Shown here one piece after another: positions 12,763 to 24,029 of a stretch of 64,000 nt of DNA. Under the pieces are notes generated by a model. That model did not search any database and was not told where the DNA came from. It saw only the letters and a program-made list of their open reading frames with translations. The first letter of the stretch is position 1. Each line of letters starts with the position of its first letter. The stretch comes from Rhizophagus irregularis (Eukaryota > Glomeromycota > Glomeromycetes > Glomerales > Glomeraceae), in the NCBI RefSeq assembly GCF_026210795.1, contig NC_089430.1, forward strand, positions 5,642,001 through 5,706,000. Direction: 5' to 3'. Position numbers and translations under genes: made by a program.

Positions 12763-14890
12763 ATGTCATTTAGTGATGTTTATACAATCGTTCAAAATCT
12801 CTCTGAAGAGCCTGATACATTAAGTATGGATGAGATGGTTGATTTATGTGTATTTCTCACTGACAAAGAAAAATTGACATATGAGGTGGTAAACTTATGT
12901 GATAACTTGCCAACAAATATCGCTAAGCTTAAATACTTGAGGGGGTTATTGAAGAAATTTAAGTCTGAACCTGGTATGTTCATACATTTCGTTGTCTCTG
13001 TCATATTTGCCAATAATACAAAATACTTACTTATTCTTGTGCTTTTCTTTCCTACTTCTTATCGTCAAATCCGCGAAAGCTGGTAAGTAAATCGTAATAA
13101 TTTTGGTCAATGCGAGAATAGGCTTGTTTCATCATATTTGCTAATAATATTGAATCAAACCTAAACTAATTCATTTCTTATTCCTCTTCTACTCCTTTAC
13201 ATCTTCATATCTAACTAAAGAACGTTCAACCAAAAAGAAAGGAGGTAAGCTTTCACCACCAAAGAGAGTTGACAAATTTTCAGTAGTATATTTACCTTGG
13301 TAATCTGTAGGTTAATGATTTTTTTTAAATTTACCCATACAAATCCATCATTTGGAGATATATTAGAGGTGGTCACTTCTCTCAAGCGAAATGCTACAAG
13401 CAACCCGGGATCGTCAACTGATGCTCAGGAGTCGGACTTACAGGATATTATCCGAGGCAAAAATGGAAATCTTGCAGTGATTGGAGAGTCTGCACTATAT
13501 GTCCGGCGAGCTTACAAAGATTTATATCTACTTGTTACTGACCCCGATCCTGATTCCAAGTTCATTATAACTGGCACATCAGGTGTTGGTAAAACATGCT
13601 TCCTGCTTTATTTATTAATCCAGCTTTTATGTAACGATGATAATGTTACTATCATTTTCCAACCCCGCGATGGCAAAACATGTTACTGTTTTAAGGGTTC
13701 AAATCTTGAAACTGGAAAAATTGATGATTTTTCAGACGATCTCTACTCTCCCAAAACATGGTACCTAGTGGACAGCAAACAACCCAGCATAGATACCAAA
13801 TCATCAAATTCAGCAAGAACAGTTGTTGCTGCATCCCCAAATAGTTTAAACAATAGCAAATTTCAAGATTTTGCCAAGGATGTTGTGAATAGGTATTACA
13901 TGCCACCATGGACAATTGAAGAGCTGAAAGCTTGCCAGAAACATATCTTTAAGCAGGTTCCAGAAGATATGATGCTTGAAATGTTTGACAGAGCAGGTGG
14001 AGTACCACGATACGTTCTTCGGCTACCAGCACGCGTGATTAAAAAGCATCAAGATATAAATAATTCTGAGGTTTGGGATAAAATTATAAACAAATCTATG
14101 GAACAAATTGAAGATGCCATTTTGGAAGTTAAGAGCTTTGACGATCTTATACTATGCTTTACCGAAAACACTAACTATGCTAAAATCAGCAGTCGAATTA
14201 TTCACCAATGGCCAGATCCTTCTTACGAGGATTACTACTTTGAATGGGCCTCTAATTATATTTATAAAAGTGTTATGAGGAAACTAGATAAATTTTGATG
14301 GGATGAGCTCTTGAAGAAAATTCGGAATCCTGCAAATGTCACCAACTCTAGGGGAATTATGAAAAATTTGGATATGAGATGAGATGTTTGGAGGCAATAA
14401 AGTCTTACATAAATATGTTTGATAATAATTGATAAAAACTAACCCAATTGACCTTATCTTTTTCAGTGATAATTATAGTCGTAAAATGAGAATAAAAATG
14501 CAAATAAAAAAAGTTGGTTATGTTCGAACTGCAGAGCATCTTTCTCATTATGATAGTGATAATATGACTGTCCGACCAAGAGTGAAAAATTTTGGTGCGG
14601 TGGATCTATTCATTATGCCGAATTATATGTTTCAATTTACGGTGTCTCAAAACCACCCCATCAAACAAAAAGAGCTAATCATAATAAATTCCAAATATGA
14701 TAGCCTACAAAAGGGATAATAATGCAAAAATTCGACTTGTGTTTGTAGTTCCAGATGACATATTGATGGCTTAAAGTTCCAAAGATATGTAACGCCAAAG
14801 AAATAATGTTGATGATCTTAACGATTTTAAGGATCTCCTATTCTCAATAACGTGGAACAGTGGGTATTAAAAATTGATTTGTCTATGCGA
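12763..14890 (+). pseudogene. Crinkler (CRN)-type NTPase gene with broken C-terminal nuclease-like part
   Basis: Exon 1 (12763-12973) encodes an acidic N-terminal segment (LSEEPDTLSMDEMVDLCVFL). A GTATGT intron leads to a 62-nt exon (13221-13282) with a basic stretch (RSTKKKGGKLSPPKR) that could be a nuclear-localisation or linker region. An 86-bp intron leads to exon 3 from 13369. All junctions keep frame, giving 400 codons. Exon 3 carries a Walker A motif (GTSGVGKT) followed by the WYLVD strand, VVAASP, MPPWTIEELKACQKHIF and GGVPRYVLRLP blocks, the order I know from CRN/RHS-type NTPases. A TGA at 14296-14298 is followed directly by in-frame homologous sequence (WDELLKKIRNPANV), so it truncates the gene. 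Beyond it, broken frames (14429-14719, then to about 14880) read KNFGAVDLFIMPNYMFQFTV, matching the restriction-endonuclease-like C-terminal domain of the family. CRN proteins are secreted or host-directed effectors in oomycetes and AM fungi; here an NTPase-only product is the most that could be made. No signal peptide is evident. Confidence 0.7.
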
Positions 14891-16340
14891 CTACAAGAGG
14901 AATCATGAATTAATAATTGTTGGATGCTTATTTTGAGGAGGTATAATATTAGTTTAAGATAGTATATATATATTTTAATATTATGGGCGCTAATTTTAAT
15001 AAAGAAACACTTTAAAATCATTTTAAAGTTTGCGATTTTTGCATTGGATGATGTATAGCAATTCTTAGATAAGTGTTGAATGTGAATCTACTGCGCCCTT
15101 GTGACATCAGTTTCAATGGAAATTTAATAGGGGCTGTGCGGCGTGCGAATCACAAATATATTCACATTTTCTTTCTAAGACTATTTGTATTTATTTATTG
15201 CGTAGCCATGTCCTAGCCATGCTATTATCATATCAATAAAACAATATTTGGATATTTTTTCTTAATCAATACTTTCGCATATGAGATTTGGGATGTGTAT
15301 ATTAATCCTTCATCATTTGCAAGAGAAATTAATGAAGTGATGAAATGCAGCGTGTAATTGCTGGTGAAAATCTGGGGAATGTTTTTTTCCTGTGAAATTT
15401 TTTTTTATTTTTTTGGCTTTTTCAAATCGAAAAAAAAAATTTTTTATTTATTATTTTCAGTTTTTTTTTGTTCAATACCGAAATTTTTTTTTAATTTTTG
15501 GTTCAATACCGAAAAATAAATTTTTTTGTCAATTTGTCAATTTTTTTTTTATTTTGGTTCAAACCGAAAAAAAATTTTTTTTAATCAAATTTTTTATTTT
15601 CAGTTTTTTTTAGTTCAATAACCGAAAAATAAATTTTTTTATAATCTTTAGTTTATATTTTTTTTTTTTGTTTCAAAAAATAAATTTTTTATTTTTTGAT
15701 TTGTAAATTTCTTTCTTATTGTTAATAGATTTTTTATTATTATTATACATTTTTTTTTATTAAATATTTATAATGATAATTAGCAACAATAAAAAGATTT
15801 TTATATATTTTTTATTGTTTATTATAGCCATCAATTTTTCTATAAATCCAAATGGCTTCTTTTCAGGAAATATTTGAAGTTGAGGTGCCTTTTTTTTGTT
15901 AGTAACGTCACTAACGTGCATTTCTTTAAGTTTATTGAGTTTATTGAATTCTAGAACTTGATCAATACACAATTTACTAACGCCACGTATTGTACTGTGC
16001 ATTTATTGTACGTGACTGTGCTATGTAAACATAACACTACAAATAAGAAACTAAATTAATACTATGTAGCTAAAGGACTAGATACAAAAAAAGAAAGTTA
16101 ATAGAAGAGTTTTCTTCGTATCAATATGAGCGCCACCGTAACTCATAAGCTAATATACATCGGGTAAACCCGCGAATCGTGGTACTTAGCGATTCCTGGT
16201 TTGGATCACAGATTCTGTGGCAGTAATTATAAAATTTTATGAAAATATTAAATTTAAATAATAACGTCTGGTCGTCTGGGTAATAACTATAATACTTAAA
16301 TTTTGACCGGAATTAAATAGGTAGTTTATCCAGAATTATA
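14890..16340. other. Intergenic with a T-rich low-complexity array
   Basis: At 15380-15700 the sequence is mostly T runs punctuated by short 'GGTTCAATACCGAAAAATAAA'-like phrases, so a degenerate unit containing TTCAATACCGAAA recurs several times. The frames through it (poly-Phe/Lys) are artefacts. No gene was recognised in the rest. Confidence 0.5.
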
Positions 16341-16344
16341 GAAG

Positions 16345-16412
16345 TTCCGGGTTATGTTATGAACCCGGAACCGACCCGGCCCGAAAATTTTGCCCGGCCC
16401 GAGTCTGGCCCG
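16345..16412. repeat. GC-rich hairpin and CCCGG cluster
   Basis: TTCCGGGTT at 16345-16353 is perfectly inverted as AACCCGGAA at 16362-16370, and is followed by a dense run of GACCCGG/GCCCGG repeats to 16412. The same type of GACCCGGGTT repeat forms the terminal region of the hAT element at 60.9 kb, so this may be a decayed end of a related transposon. No matching second end was seen. Confidence 0.4.
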
Positions 16413-16718
16413 TTCTAATGTAGAAATCAAAGAAATTCATTGACCGACGGGAAAAACGCCATATTTAGTTAGCACAGAATCTTATTCTCATCACTGCACC
16501 AATCAGAACGTCTTTACTTTATATAAATAATAAAAAATAATTGAATTTGACATGCATTGGGGTGATAAATAAATATCTTATTAGATACTTGCCCATTAAT
16601 AATCAAAAATAGTTAAGATATATTTTTTCGGAGCTTGTTCATACGCTAGACATTTGTACTTTCTTTCGAAAATTTCTATCCTCGAAAATTTATCATTGAA
16701 AATATATTGTGAAAAACA

Positions 16719-19579
16719 ATGCGAATTGATACAATCATAACGGATGAACAAAATCTTAGTTCATCAAAAACTAGTGGAAGTGAAATATTGAACGCTAATA
16801 ATTCAGGTATTATTACTATTATTATTATTATTACGGTATATAAAAATATATATATATTTTTATAATAGCTAGATGTATAAAGTTCAAATATATTTTTATA
16901 TATTTTTTCCAATATTACGTTCAATAAACTAACTAGCGTTAAAACATCGACAACGTCAACCTTCCGTACAATCTCAATCTACCGTTGATGACCAATTTAT
17001 TAATCAAAATAAAAGTGGAATAATTACTTGCGGAAGATGTTCAATTTTAATTGTTTCAATTTTTATGATAATTCTTGTATTCGGTATTTATTTCAAACAT
17101 GTAAGAAATTTATTCTTAATATTGTGAAACTTTTTAATAAGAATTTGCATTAATTTTTCATTGACTAATAACTGATATCTTTGAATTACCTCAAAGAAGA
17201 TTTATATTCCAGGTATATTGTTGTGATAGTTAAACTATTCTTTCTTTGCATATTGATACTTATTTTATATATTGTATACTATTAGGTAACTACTATTTCA
17301 GAATTTCTGATTTTGTATCACTTGTTTCTCTTTAATGAATCAATTATTTTCTACAATCTGAATAATAATGGCAGATGTAATGTAAGGAACATATAAAATT
17401 CGTTTCCAGATATTCATATTTTTTAATACTTATAAATTTTCATACCTTAGATTTGAACCGAAACCGATTAAACTTTCATCACCCAACGCAACAGCCATAC
17501 TCTTAATTGGAAAAACGGGTATGCTCTGATATCATATTTATCGTAACTTTCTTTTTTAGTTAATTATTTTTTTTTTTTAATTTGAATATTTTTTACATTT
17601 ATTTGTAAAGGCTGTGGCAAAAGCACGTTGGGAAATTTATTGTTGAAAACCTCTAAAAATGAAAACCCCACTTTCAATGTTTCAAATAGTTTTGTATGTA
17701 TGAAAAATAAATGAACTCTATTATAAATAATTTCACTTATTTTAGTTTTCTAATTTTCAAAAATGTTTAGTCATCCGTTACAAAAAAAGCCGATTTTGCA
17801 TTTTTCCAAATTGAAAATGAAATTTATAACATTGTTGATACGCCAGGAATTTTTGATACTGATGATCTCAACGAAGTTGTCCTAGAAGAAATTGCTCGAA
17901 CCATCCAAAAGTGTATTTATGGGATTAAAGCTATATTATTCGTATTTGGTGAGTGAAAATATTAATAATTATATTCATGATGAGATAGGTATATATTAAA
18001 AAAGTTGTTTATAGAAGCAAAACGGTACACAAAAGAACAAGCGGAAATGGTCGACAGAATAAAATTATTTCTCGGAGATGAAGCTCTTCAATACATGATA
18101 ACTGTCTTTTCACATTGTGACAAAAAGCAGACCGAAGATCTTGAACATTTTAAAAAATCTTGGAATCAACCAATTAAGGCTTTCGTTAATTCCATGGGTA
18201 ATCGGTGGGCTATTTCTCCGAACCCAGATATTTTTCCACCTGATAATCTTGTGCATCAACAACGCCTCGGAGAATTAAAAAATCATATCATTTCTATAAA
18301 TGGAGTTTACACAAATGAATTACTCGAAAATGCCAGGAAGGAGCAAGAAGAAAATGCAAGAATATTGAGAGAAGCAGAAGAAAAACGACAAAGAGAATAT
18401 GATGAACTTAAAAGGAAAGAAGGTGAAGCTATTGCATGGGCAAAATATGTGGAGAAGAAGGCAGAAGATGAGAAAAAAGCAAATGAAAAACATAATGAGG
18501 AACTAAAGAATATTAAGAAATCTTTACTTGAACAAATAAATGATCTTAAGAAGGAAATGGGCAAACTTGCTGAAGTCAATGAAATTCTTTCCAATGATAG
18601 GGCGAATTATGAAAAACTGAAGAAAGAATATGAGAGAAAAGCAGATGAAAATTATGAAAAACTAAAGAAAGAGTCAGATGAAAAACATAATGAAGAACTA
18701 AAATCTTTGCTTGATCAAATAAATCATCTAAGTATGAGAATAGCTGATACAGCAAATAGAAGAGAAACCATAATATATAGAGACAGTGGTGGTTGTTTCG
18801 GACTTGAAACACAAATCAAACTTGAATCGGGAAGGATTATTCAAATGTCAGAACTTCAAACAGGAGATCGAGTTTTATCAAACATAAGAAATGGTATTGC
18901 TGAATACTCGGAGGTTTATCTTATTGCTCACATTGGAAAACTCGAACATGAAGAGGAGTTTGCTAGAGTCAGCTTTACTAGACCGGATGGATCTAAAGGT
19001 AATTTTTTTGTTTTAGATAATTTGTGAACAAATAAATTATTTGTTTTTATCATCCATTTTCTTATTTTCTCTTAGGTCAATTACGGCTTACAATTACTCA
19101 CTATGTCTTTGATGAAAATTTATCAATTAAATTTGCCAAAGATTTGCGTCCAGGAGAAACAAAGATTTTAGTATCAGATGATAATAATAAGCTAGTTCCA
19201 GTCTTTGTAGATGATGTAACAACCGTGGGTTTCATTTTATATTTAAATTTATTTTATTAATATTGTTATTATTGTAAATTATTTTTCTTGAAATTGATTA
19301 TCTTAATATTATAAGCAGGAATTGCATGATAAGTACATCAGTTTCTACACGCGAGCTGGCTCAGTTATTGCCAATGGAGTACTTTGTTCCTGTTATGACC
19401 AATGCCCACCGTCTCAAACGTTCATGGATATGGTTTTTTTACCAGTTCGTTGGTGGACTTATATTATACCAAGTACACATCGTGGGGAACGTCTTCATCC
19501 ATATGTTCGATTTTTAGAAATGGCGTATCTTTTATTTACAAATTCTATGGAAAAAGGTAAACGACTTATTGAAAACTAG
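16719..19579 (+). CDS. AIG1/GIMAP-like GTPase fused to Hedgehog-type Hint/Hog domain (GIN1-like)
   Basis: Eight exons splice in frame: 16719-16806, 16937-17100, 17410-17518, 17611-17693, 17771-17948, 18015-18998, 19076-19224 and 19319-19579, about 671 aa. Exon 2 encodes one hydrophobic segment (SILIVSIFMIILVFGIYF), a likely membrane anchor near residue 75. Exons 3-4 encode the P-loop GKTGCGKST, with an intron inside the motif. Exon 5 has the switch motif DTPG. Exon 6 has a G4-like SHCDKKQ and then a long Glu/Lys coiled coil. The Hint part starts at GGCFGLET, carrying the nucleophilic Cys, and contains TITH (TxxH) and a closing SVIANGVLCSCY. A tail with PVRWW and LHPYVRFLEMAYLL resembles the sterol-recognition region of Hedgehog. 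The order matches what I recall of GIN1 from Glomus mosseae. By analogy it may self-cleave and transfer a lipid, perhaps sterol, to the GTPase part; that is inference. Exon 2-3 joining and the GTGGGT donor at 19225 are the least certain points. Confidence 0.82.
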
Positions 19580-20924
19580 ATTTACAGATTAGGCAGGCGT
19601 CAGTATAAAAAGCAAATAAATACCAATGAAAAATCTGATGATAATCTTTTTTTATTAAACGTAAGATGATTATTTAACATATAATAAATTTAAACCAAGT
19701 GAGGATATTTTGATTATAAGAATAACGACTCTTTAATAAATGATTAGACATTTGATTAAAATGAAATCATATTGAAATTTAGTTTATTATTGATAATCAT
19801 AAGAGACTTAAAATACTAATCCAGCTTTCATAAAATAAATTAGGAAAAAACTTATTAATATGTCATATAATTTAGTAAATTTATTGTACTCTAAACTCAA
19901 AAGGCCTTGAATTTGATTGATATGGTCAAACTTGGGTAGCTAATATGCATGTATTAGATCATATAGATATTCAGTACGGTACAATTTTGAAAACCTGTAC
20001 GGTACGGTTGATTCATCAAACTTCCAAAAATTCCAAAAAATTCCTTACCGTATCGTATTTGCCTTATATATATTATATATATACAATACTGTACGGTACA
20101 GTTTATAAAAATATTTTTTTTTCTTTTATTCATGTGATGTCCAAATAACTATTATAATAAATGGACATTGTTGAGTGCACTTAGCATATATATTATAATG
20201 TTCATTCAATAGAAAAGTGGTCATTTTACCATAGTGATAATTTGGAAACAAATGTCCATTTAATATAATTGATATTTTGACAATTGGACGTCATTTAAAA
20301 AAAAACATCAAACATTACTGTACTGACTTTATAATATTGTAGCATCGGAAAATGTGGTATTGTAGTATTATTTTTGAGGCACAGAATTTTTATTTAATTT
20401 AGGTGTTCAAATTTTTTGCTTTAAATTTACTGCGGTCCGAAATGACCTAAAACTCTTGGCTGATTGTTTTATGTCTACTTTGGGAACTATGGAAATATTA
20501 TTTTGGAAATAATTAATTTAATTGGTGATAATATCAAAATGGATGTTAAAATATTAAATGTAAGGGAAATCAAAGTTTAATGAAATGATCAACACCAGGG
20601 TCACTTCTAATTCTGGGAGAAATTAATTTTATTGGTTCTTAATGCTGGGAAATATTATTTAAAGACCCCAGATTCGTATCTTAAAAAAAAAAAAAAAAAA
20701 AGAATTTAAAAATTAATAATTTGATTAAGTATTTGGTTAAGTATTTTTATTATGTGATTAATTTTAATATTTATTTATTTAGTTATTATATTTGATCGTT
20801 TTATTTAGTTATTTAGTATTCTATTTTGTTTTTGTTTAGTTATTATTTAATTATTAAAACATGTATTACTAATGAACTCGGAAAAGAAATAAAGATTTAT
20901 TAATATTTTAGCAAATGCAATAGG
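19580..20924. other. Intergenic, with palindromic TGTACGGTACA copies and a poly(A) run
   Basis: TACGGTAC-type palindromes recur at about 19970, 19998 and 20090, suggesting the ends of a short palindromic element at 19968-20100. A run of about 18 A follows ATTCGTATCTT near 20682-20700, which could be the tail of an old retroposed sequence. No gene is visible. Confidence 0.4.
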
Positions 20925-21374
20925 CAGTGTTGGGCAATTGGACAATTGGACGTTTTGGACATTTGTCCAAAACCTGTCCAAAACTTGTCCAAAACCAAAA
21001 CCTTTTTTTCATTGGACAGGTTTTGGACAGATCACATGACAAAAAATTTAATTTTGGCCAGAATTATGACTAATTTTGGCTAATTTTAATTTTAGTTCAA
21101 TTATTAAATTACTTCAAAAATCTTTAAATGTTAATTTTTAATATTATTTTGATTTTACATTAATTTTATTATTTAATTATATTAAATATTTACTTTTTTA
21201 ACATTTTAACATTATATTTTATTTTATTTTTAGTTTCAGTTGATAAATATTAGGACTCTTGAGCAGTTTTAAACTGTCCAAAACTATGTCCAAAACTATG
21301 TCCAAAACTGGTTTTGGACAGTCCAAAATTGTCCAATTAAAAAAACCAATTGGACAAGTCCAAAACCCAACACT
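20925..21374. mobile_element. hAT-type MITE, 450 bp, with 8-bp target duplication
   Basis: The element starts CAGTGTTGGGC and ends CCCAACACT, and is flanked on both sides by the perfect 8-bp direct repeat GCAATAGG (20917-20924 and 21375-21382). Subterminal regions on both sides are packed with TTGGACA/TGTCCAA motifs, probable transposase-binding repeats. The 8-bp duplication and the CAGTG end are typical of hAT. There is no coding capacity, so it must be moved by a transposase elsewhere. Confidence 0.88.
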
Positions 21375-21382
21375 GCAATAGG

Positions 21383-22315
21383 TCTAGTGGCAAAGGATAA
21401 TAATGCTTGAAGGCTACCTCATGTATTATAAGTACCTAGCACAGCATCTATAAAAAATATATTTATAAATTTCAATGTAACTCTAACATTGACGTTATCA
21501 AAATAATTTTATTTTACTGAAATTTAAATACTTTTTTTTTTTCATCAAAACAAATGAATATAGTAAATAAAATATGCGCCATAACACAGACGTTTATGTT
21601 TGATTAACCTTTCATTAAACTTGAAACGTTAAAAATTTTTATTATACAAGGAAATTCATATAAAATTTAATATGGATTTTGAACCTTTACCGAAATATTA
21701 TTAGGTTAAGGGATTAAACAGTACAACATAATATTTATAAAAGAAGGCCAATAAACTATAAACGTACTTATTATAAGTTAAAAATTTGAATCGAAACTAT
21801 TAATAGTCACCATTTAACATGGTTTTAATTAATAAATAATACAATAACAAATAAAATTTTATTAATCTAAGTATTATCTATAGAACTCATGAAGAGCTAA
21901 AATATATAATTATATTTTATCATCAAATTATTGTAAATCAACATGTTCAAAATGGTCAAAAAATTATTATAATTAATAACTAATACGTTTCTTCTTAATC
22001 CGCATGTTTTTATTATAAGGTATCATTATTTTATTTATGAATAAACTATGTAGTACGATATTCTACATCTGACATTTTCATCGATCGGCAATTAATAAAA
22101 TGAAGATTAATATGCATGTTAGCTCAAACTCATTTTCGTTAAAGTTAACGGAAATATTTAGCTCAAATATATTTTACTATGGCTCATAAATAATAAAAAT
22201 GGTTACAGTAATTAAAAGTGATTAAATAACCCAGGTTCAAACTAAATAAACAATAATGAAAATGAAAAATAAATGAAAAATCGTATATTTAGTATAAAAA
22301 ATCTATCAATATTGG
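21383..22315. other. AT-rich intergenic DNA, no gene seen
   Basis: No reading frame of interest, RNA gene or repeat was found. Confidence 0.45.
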
Positions 22316-22593
22316 AAAATTTGTGCGCACCCCTCCATTTTGGTAATTTTTATATAGTAAAATTTGTCGATCATTAATTATCACGTGACTTTTAGTAAAA
22401 TCCCGATTTTTTTAAATATTCATGCCGCAACTCTTACGTACATATTATAGAGCCTTAGAAATTTATTTACTATGCGTATTTTTGCCTATTCTACAACTTT
22501 ACTTAATGAGCCATGAAGGGTTTAGAATGTCATTTTTGACTCTTATATATAATATCCATGGGGTGCGCACATGCGCAAGTGCGCACAAATTTT
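22316..22593. repeat. Candidate MITE with GTGCGCAC ends
   Basis: AAAATTTGTGCGCAC at 22316-22330 is perfectly inverted as GTGCGCACAAATTTT at 22579-22593. The right end carries a second GTGCGCAC copy, forming a local hairpin around CATGCGCAAG. No clear target-site duplication flanks the pair, so the exact ends and superfamily are open. Confidence 0.5.
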
Positions 22594-22842
22594 AAACCCT
22601 TATTATTATTAGTTTAAAAGGTGAATTAAAGTGGAACTAGTAACTGGGAAAAAAACTACTCTCCCTCCCAATCTTGAGAGATATAATACATCACGAAAAA
22701 TCCCAACGGACAACTTGATTATGCGTCAATCTGAGTCAATTTGTCTCATCCTGATTACATAATTAGATTATCTACCGGCTAATCATTAATCGTCAAATAA
22801 ACGTATAAATTCTAAATAAAATAATATAATAAAAAATATATT

Positions 22843-23034
22843 AACACCCCAGTTCCATTGATTCTGGCTGGTGTACCGGGTCCTATTGATCAACATCTGG
22901 AATTTTTTAGTAATCATCCGGACCCACGTCTTCATTACATGAAATCCGAGCTAATTTCACATCGGATCCAATGGGAATCTGGGGCGAAAATTAGTATAGC
23001 CCTGATAAATCAGTTCACCGGCGATACAAAATGA
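22843..23034 (+). pseudogene. Small coding relic, unidentified
   Basis: A 63-codon open stretch ending in TGA has much higher GC than the flanks and a normal protein-like composition: VPLILAGVPGPIDQHLEFF, then NHPDPRLHYMKSELISHRI. There is no ATG at the start and no clear splice acceptor, so it reads like one surviving piece of a larger gene. I do not recognise the family. No partner exon was found nearby. Confidence 0.35.
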
Positions 23035-23589
23035 TCAACCGGTTACTGTGACGTCGTAACACTATCTTCTATCTAATTAAAAAAATTTTGTCATAAAAAG
23101 ATTACTCATATAAATAATTTGAATTGTGTAACATTGAAAAGTGTGATATTCTTGCGCCCGATCTATTTCGTATTTATCATATCATCATAATTAAGAAAAT
23201 CTTTAAACTGCGGTTAATTAAAATTTTAACTGGATTTTTTTTTATTCTAATAAATTAATACTAACAAAAAAAAAGTATATTAATTGCCACTCTCTTAGTT
23301 ACCACAACTAACCATTTCTATTAGATAGACAATAATAATTCTTTTTTTATTTTCGGATTTTACCGTAAAAACTGAAACTACCTTTTTTAATCTTCTTTAA
23401 CCAAAATTTTTCTTATTCTTTTTTTATTATATTTTGATTGGATCGGAATTTATCAAAGTTTTTGGTTAACCCAAAAGAATATTATTATTCTTTTTTAGTT
23501 TAGATCGGATCAAAACTATAATCAAATTAGAACTATGTCCTACAAATTTTTTGATGTTTGATAAGATTTTTTTTAGTCAATGATATTTG

Positions 23590-23880
23590 TTTCTGACCAA
23601 TAAATTCGTGTAAAAAATTTTTTTTTTAGTATCAACAAATTTTTTTTTAGTTAGTTTGTTTTTAATTATATAGATACCATAACAATATTAATAATTTTGT
23701 AATGAGAACTTTTTTTGTTTATTGAGATTGTTTTTTTCGATGTAGTGAGATGAGTGAGAACTTTTTTTTGTTTATTGAGATTAATTTTTTCAATATTATT
23801 TCCTGACTAATAAATTCACATAAAAATATTTTTTTTGATGAGATTGTTTTTAATTATATAGATACATAACAATATTTACC
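23590..23880. repeat. Degenerate tandem duplication of about 200 bp
   Basis: Two related blocks, 23597-23693 and 23804-23876, share CTGAC-AATAAATTC followed by T-runs and then TTGTTTTTAATTATATAGAT with ACAATATT. The spacing is about 207 bp. They lie just upstream of the Helitron-like end at 24.0 kb and may belong to that element. Confidence 0.55.
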
Positions 23881-23994
23881 TGCATATTATTTTATTTAAA
23901 TTAATTTATATTTTATTACTCTCATAATCTAATTATTAATCAAAGTGAGCTTCTAATTGTGACTAAAAATTTAATATTATATAGTAATACTACT

Positions 23995-24023
23995 CCCGGT
24001 GTGAAGCAACGGGCAACTGCTAG
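23995..24023 (+). mobile_element. Helitron-like 3' terminus
   Basis: CCCGGTG (23995-24001) can pair with CAACGGG (24007-24013), a 7-bp stem with one mismatch and a 5-nt loop. It is followed by CAACTG and then CTAG at 24020-24023, with T as the next base. A hairpin a few bases before CTRR and insertion before T is the Helitron 3' signature. No Rep/helicase gene is present, so this would be a non-autonomous copy; its 5' TC end was not located. Confidence 0.55.
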
Positions 24024-24029
24024 TTAATA

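Noticed and set aside
15392-15613. Frame rich in Phe across T runs
   Set aside because: The composition is entirely due to poly-T; there is no domain and the T-run phrase repeats.
16150-16230. Possible tRNA-like stretch with GGTTTGGATC box
   Set aside because: The B-box does not fit GGTTCRANYCC well and no cloverleaf with a 7-bp acceptor stem could be drawn.
18307-18812. Minus-strand frames opposite the coiled coil of the GTPase-Hog gene
   Set aside because: Ser/Phe-rich complements of Glu/Lys codons; no independent support.
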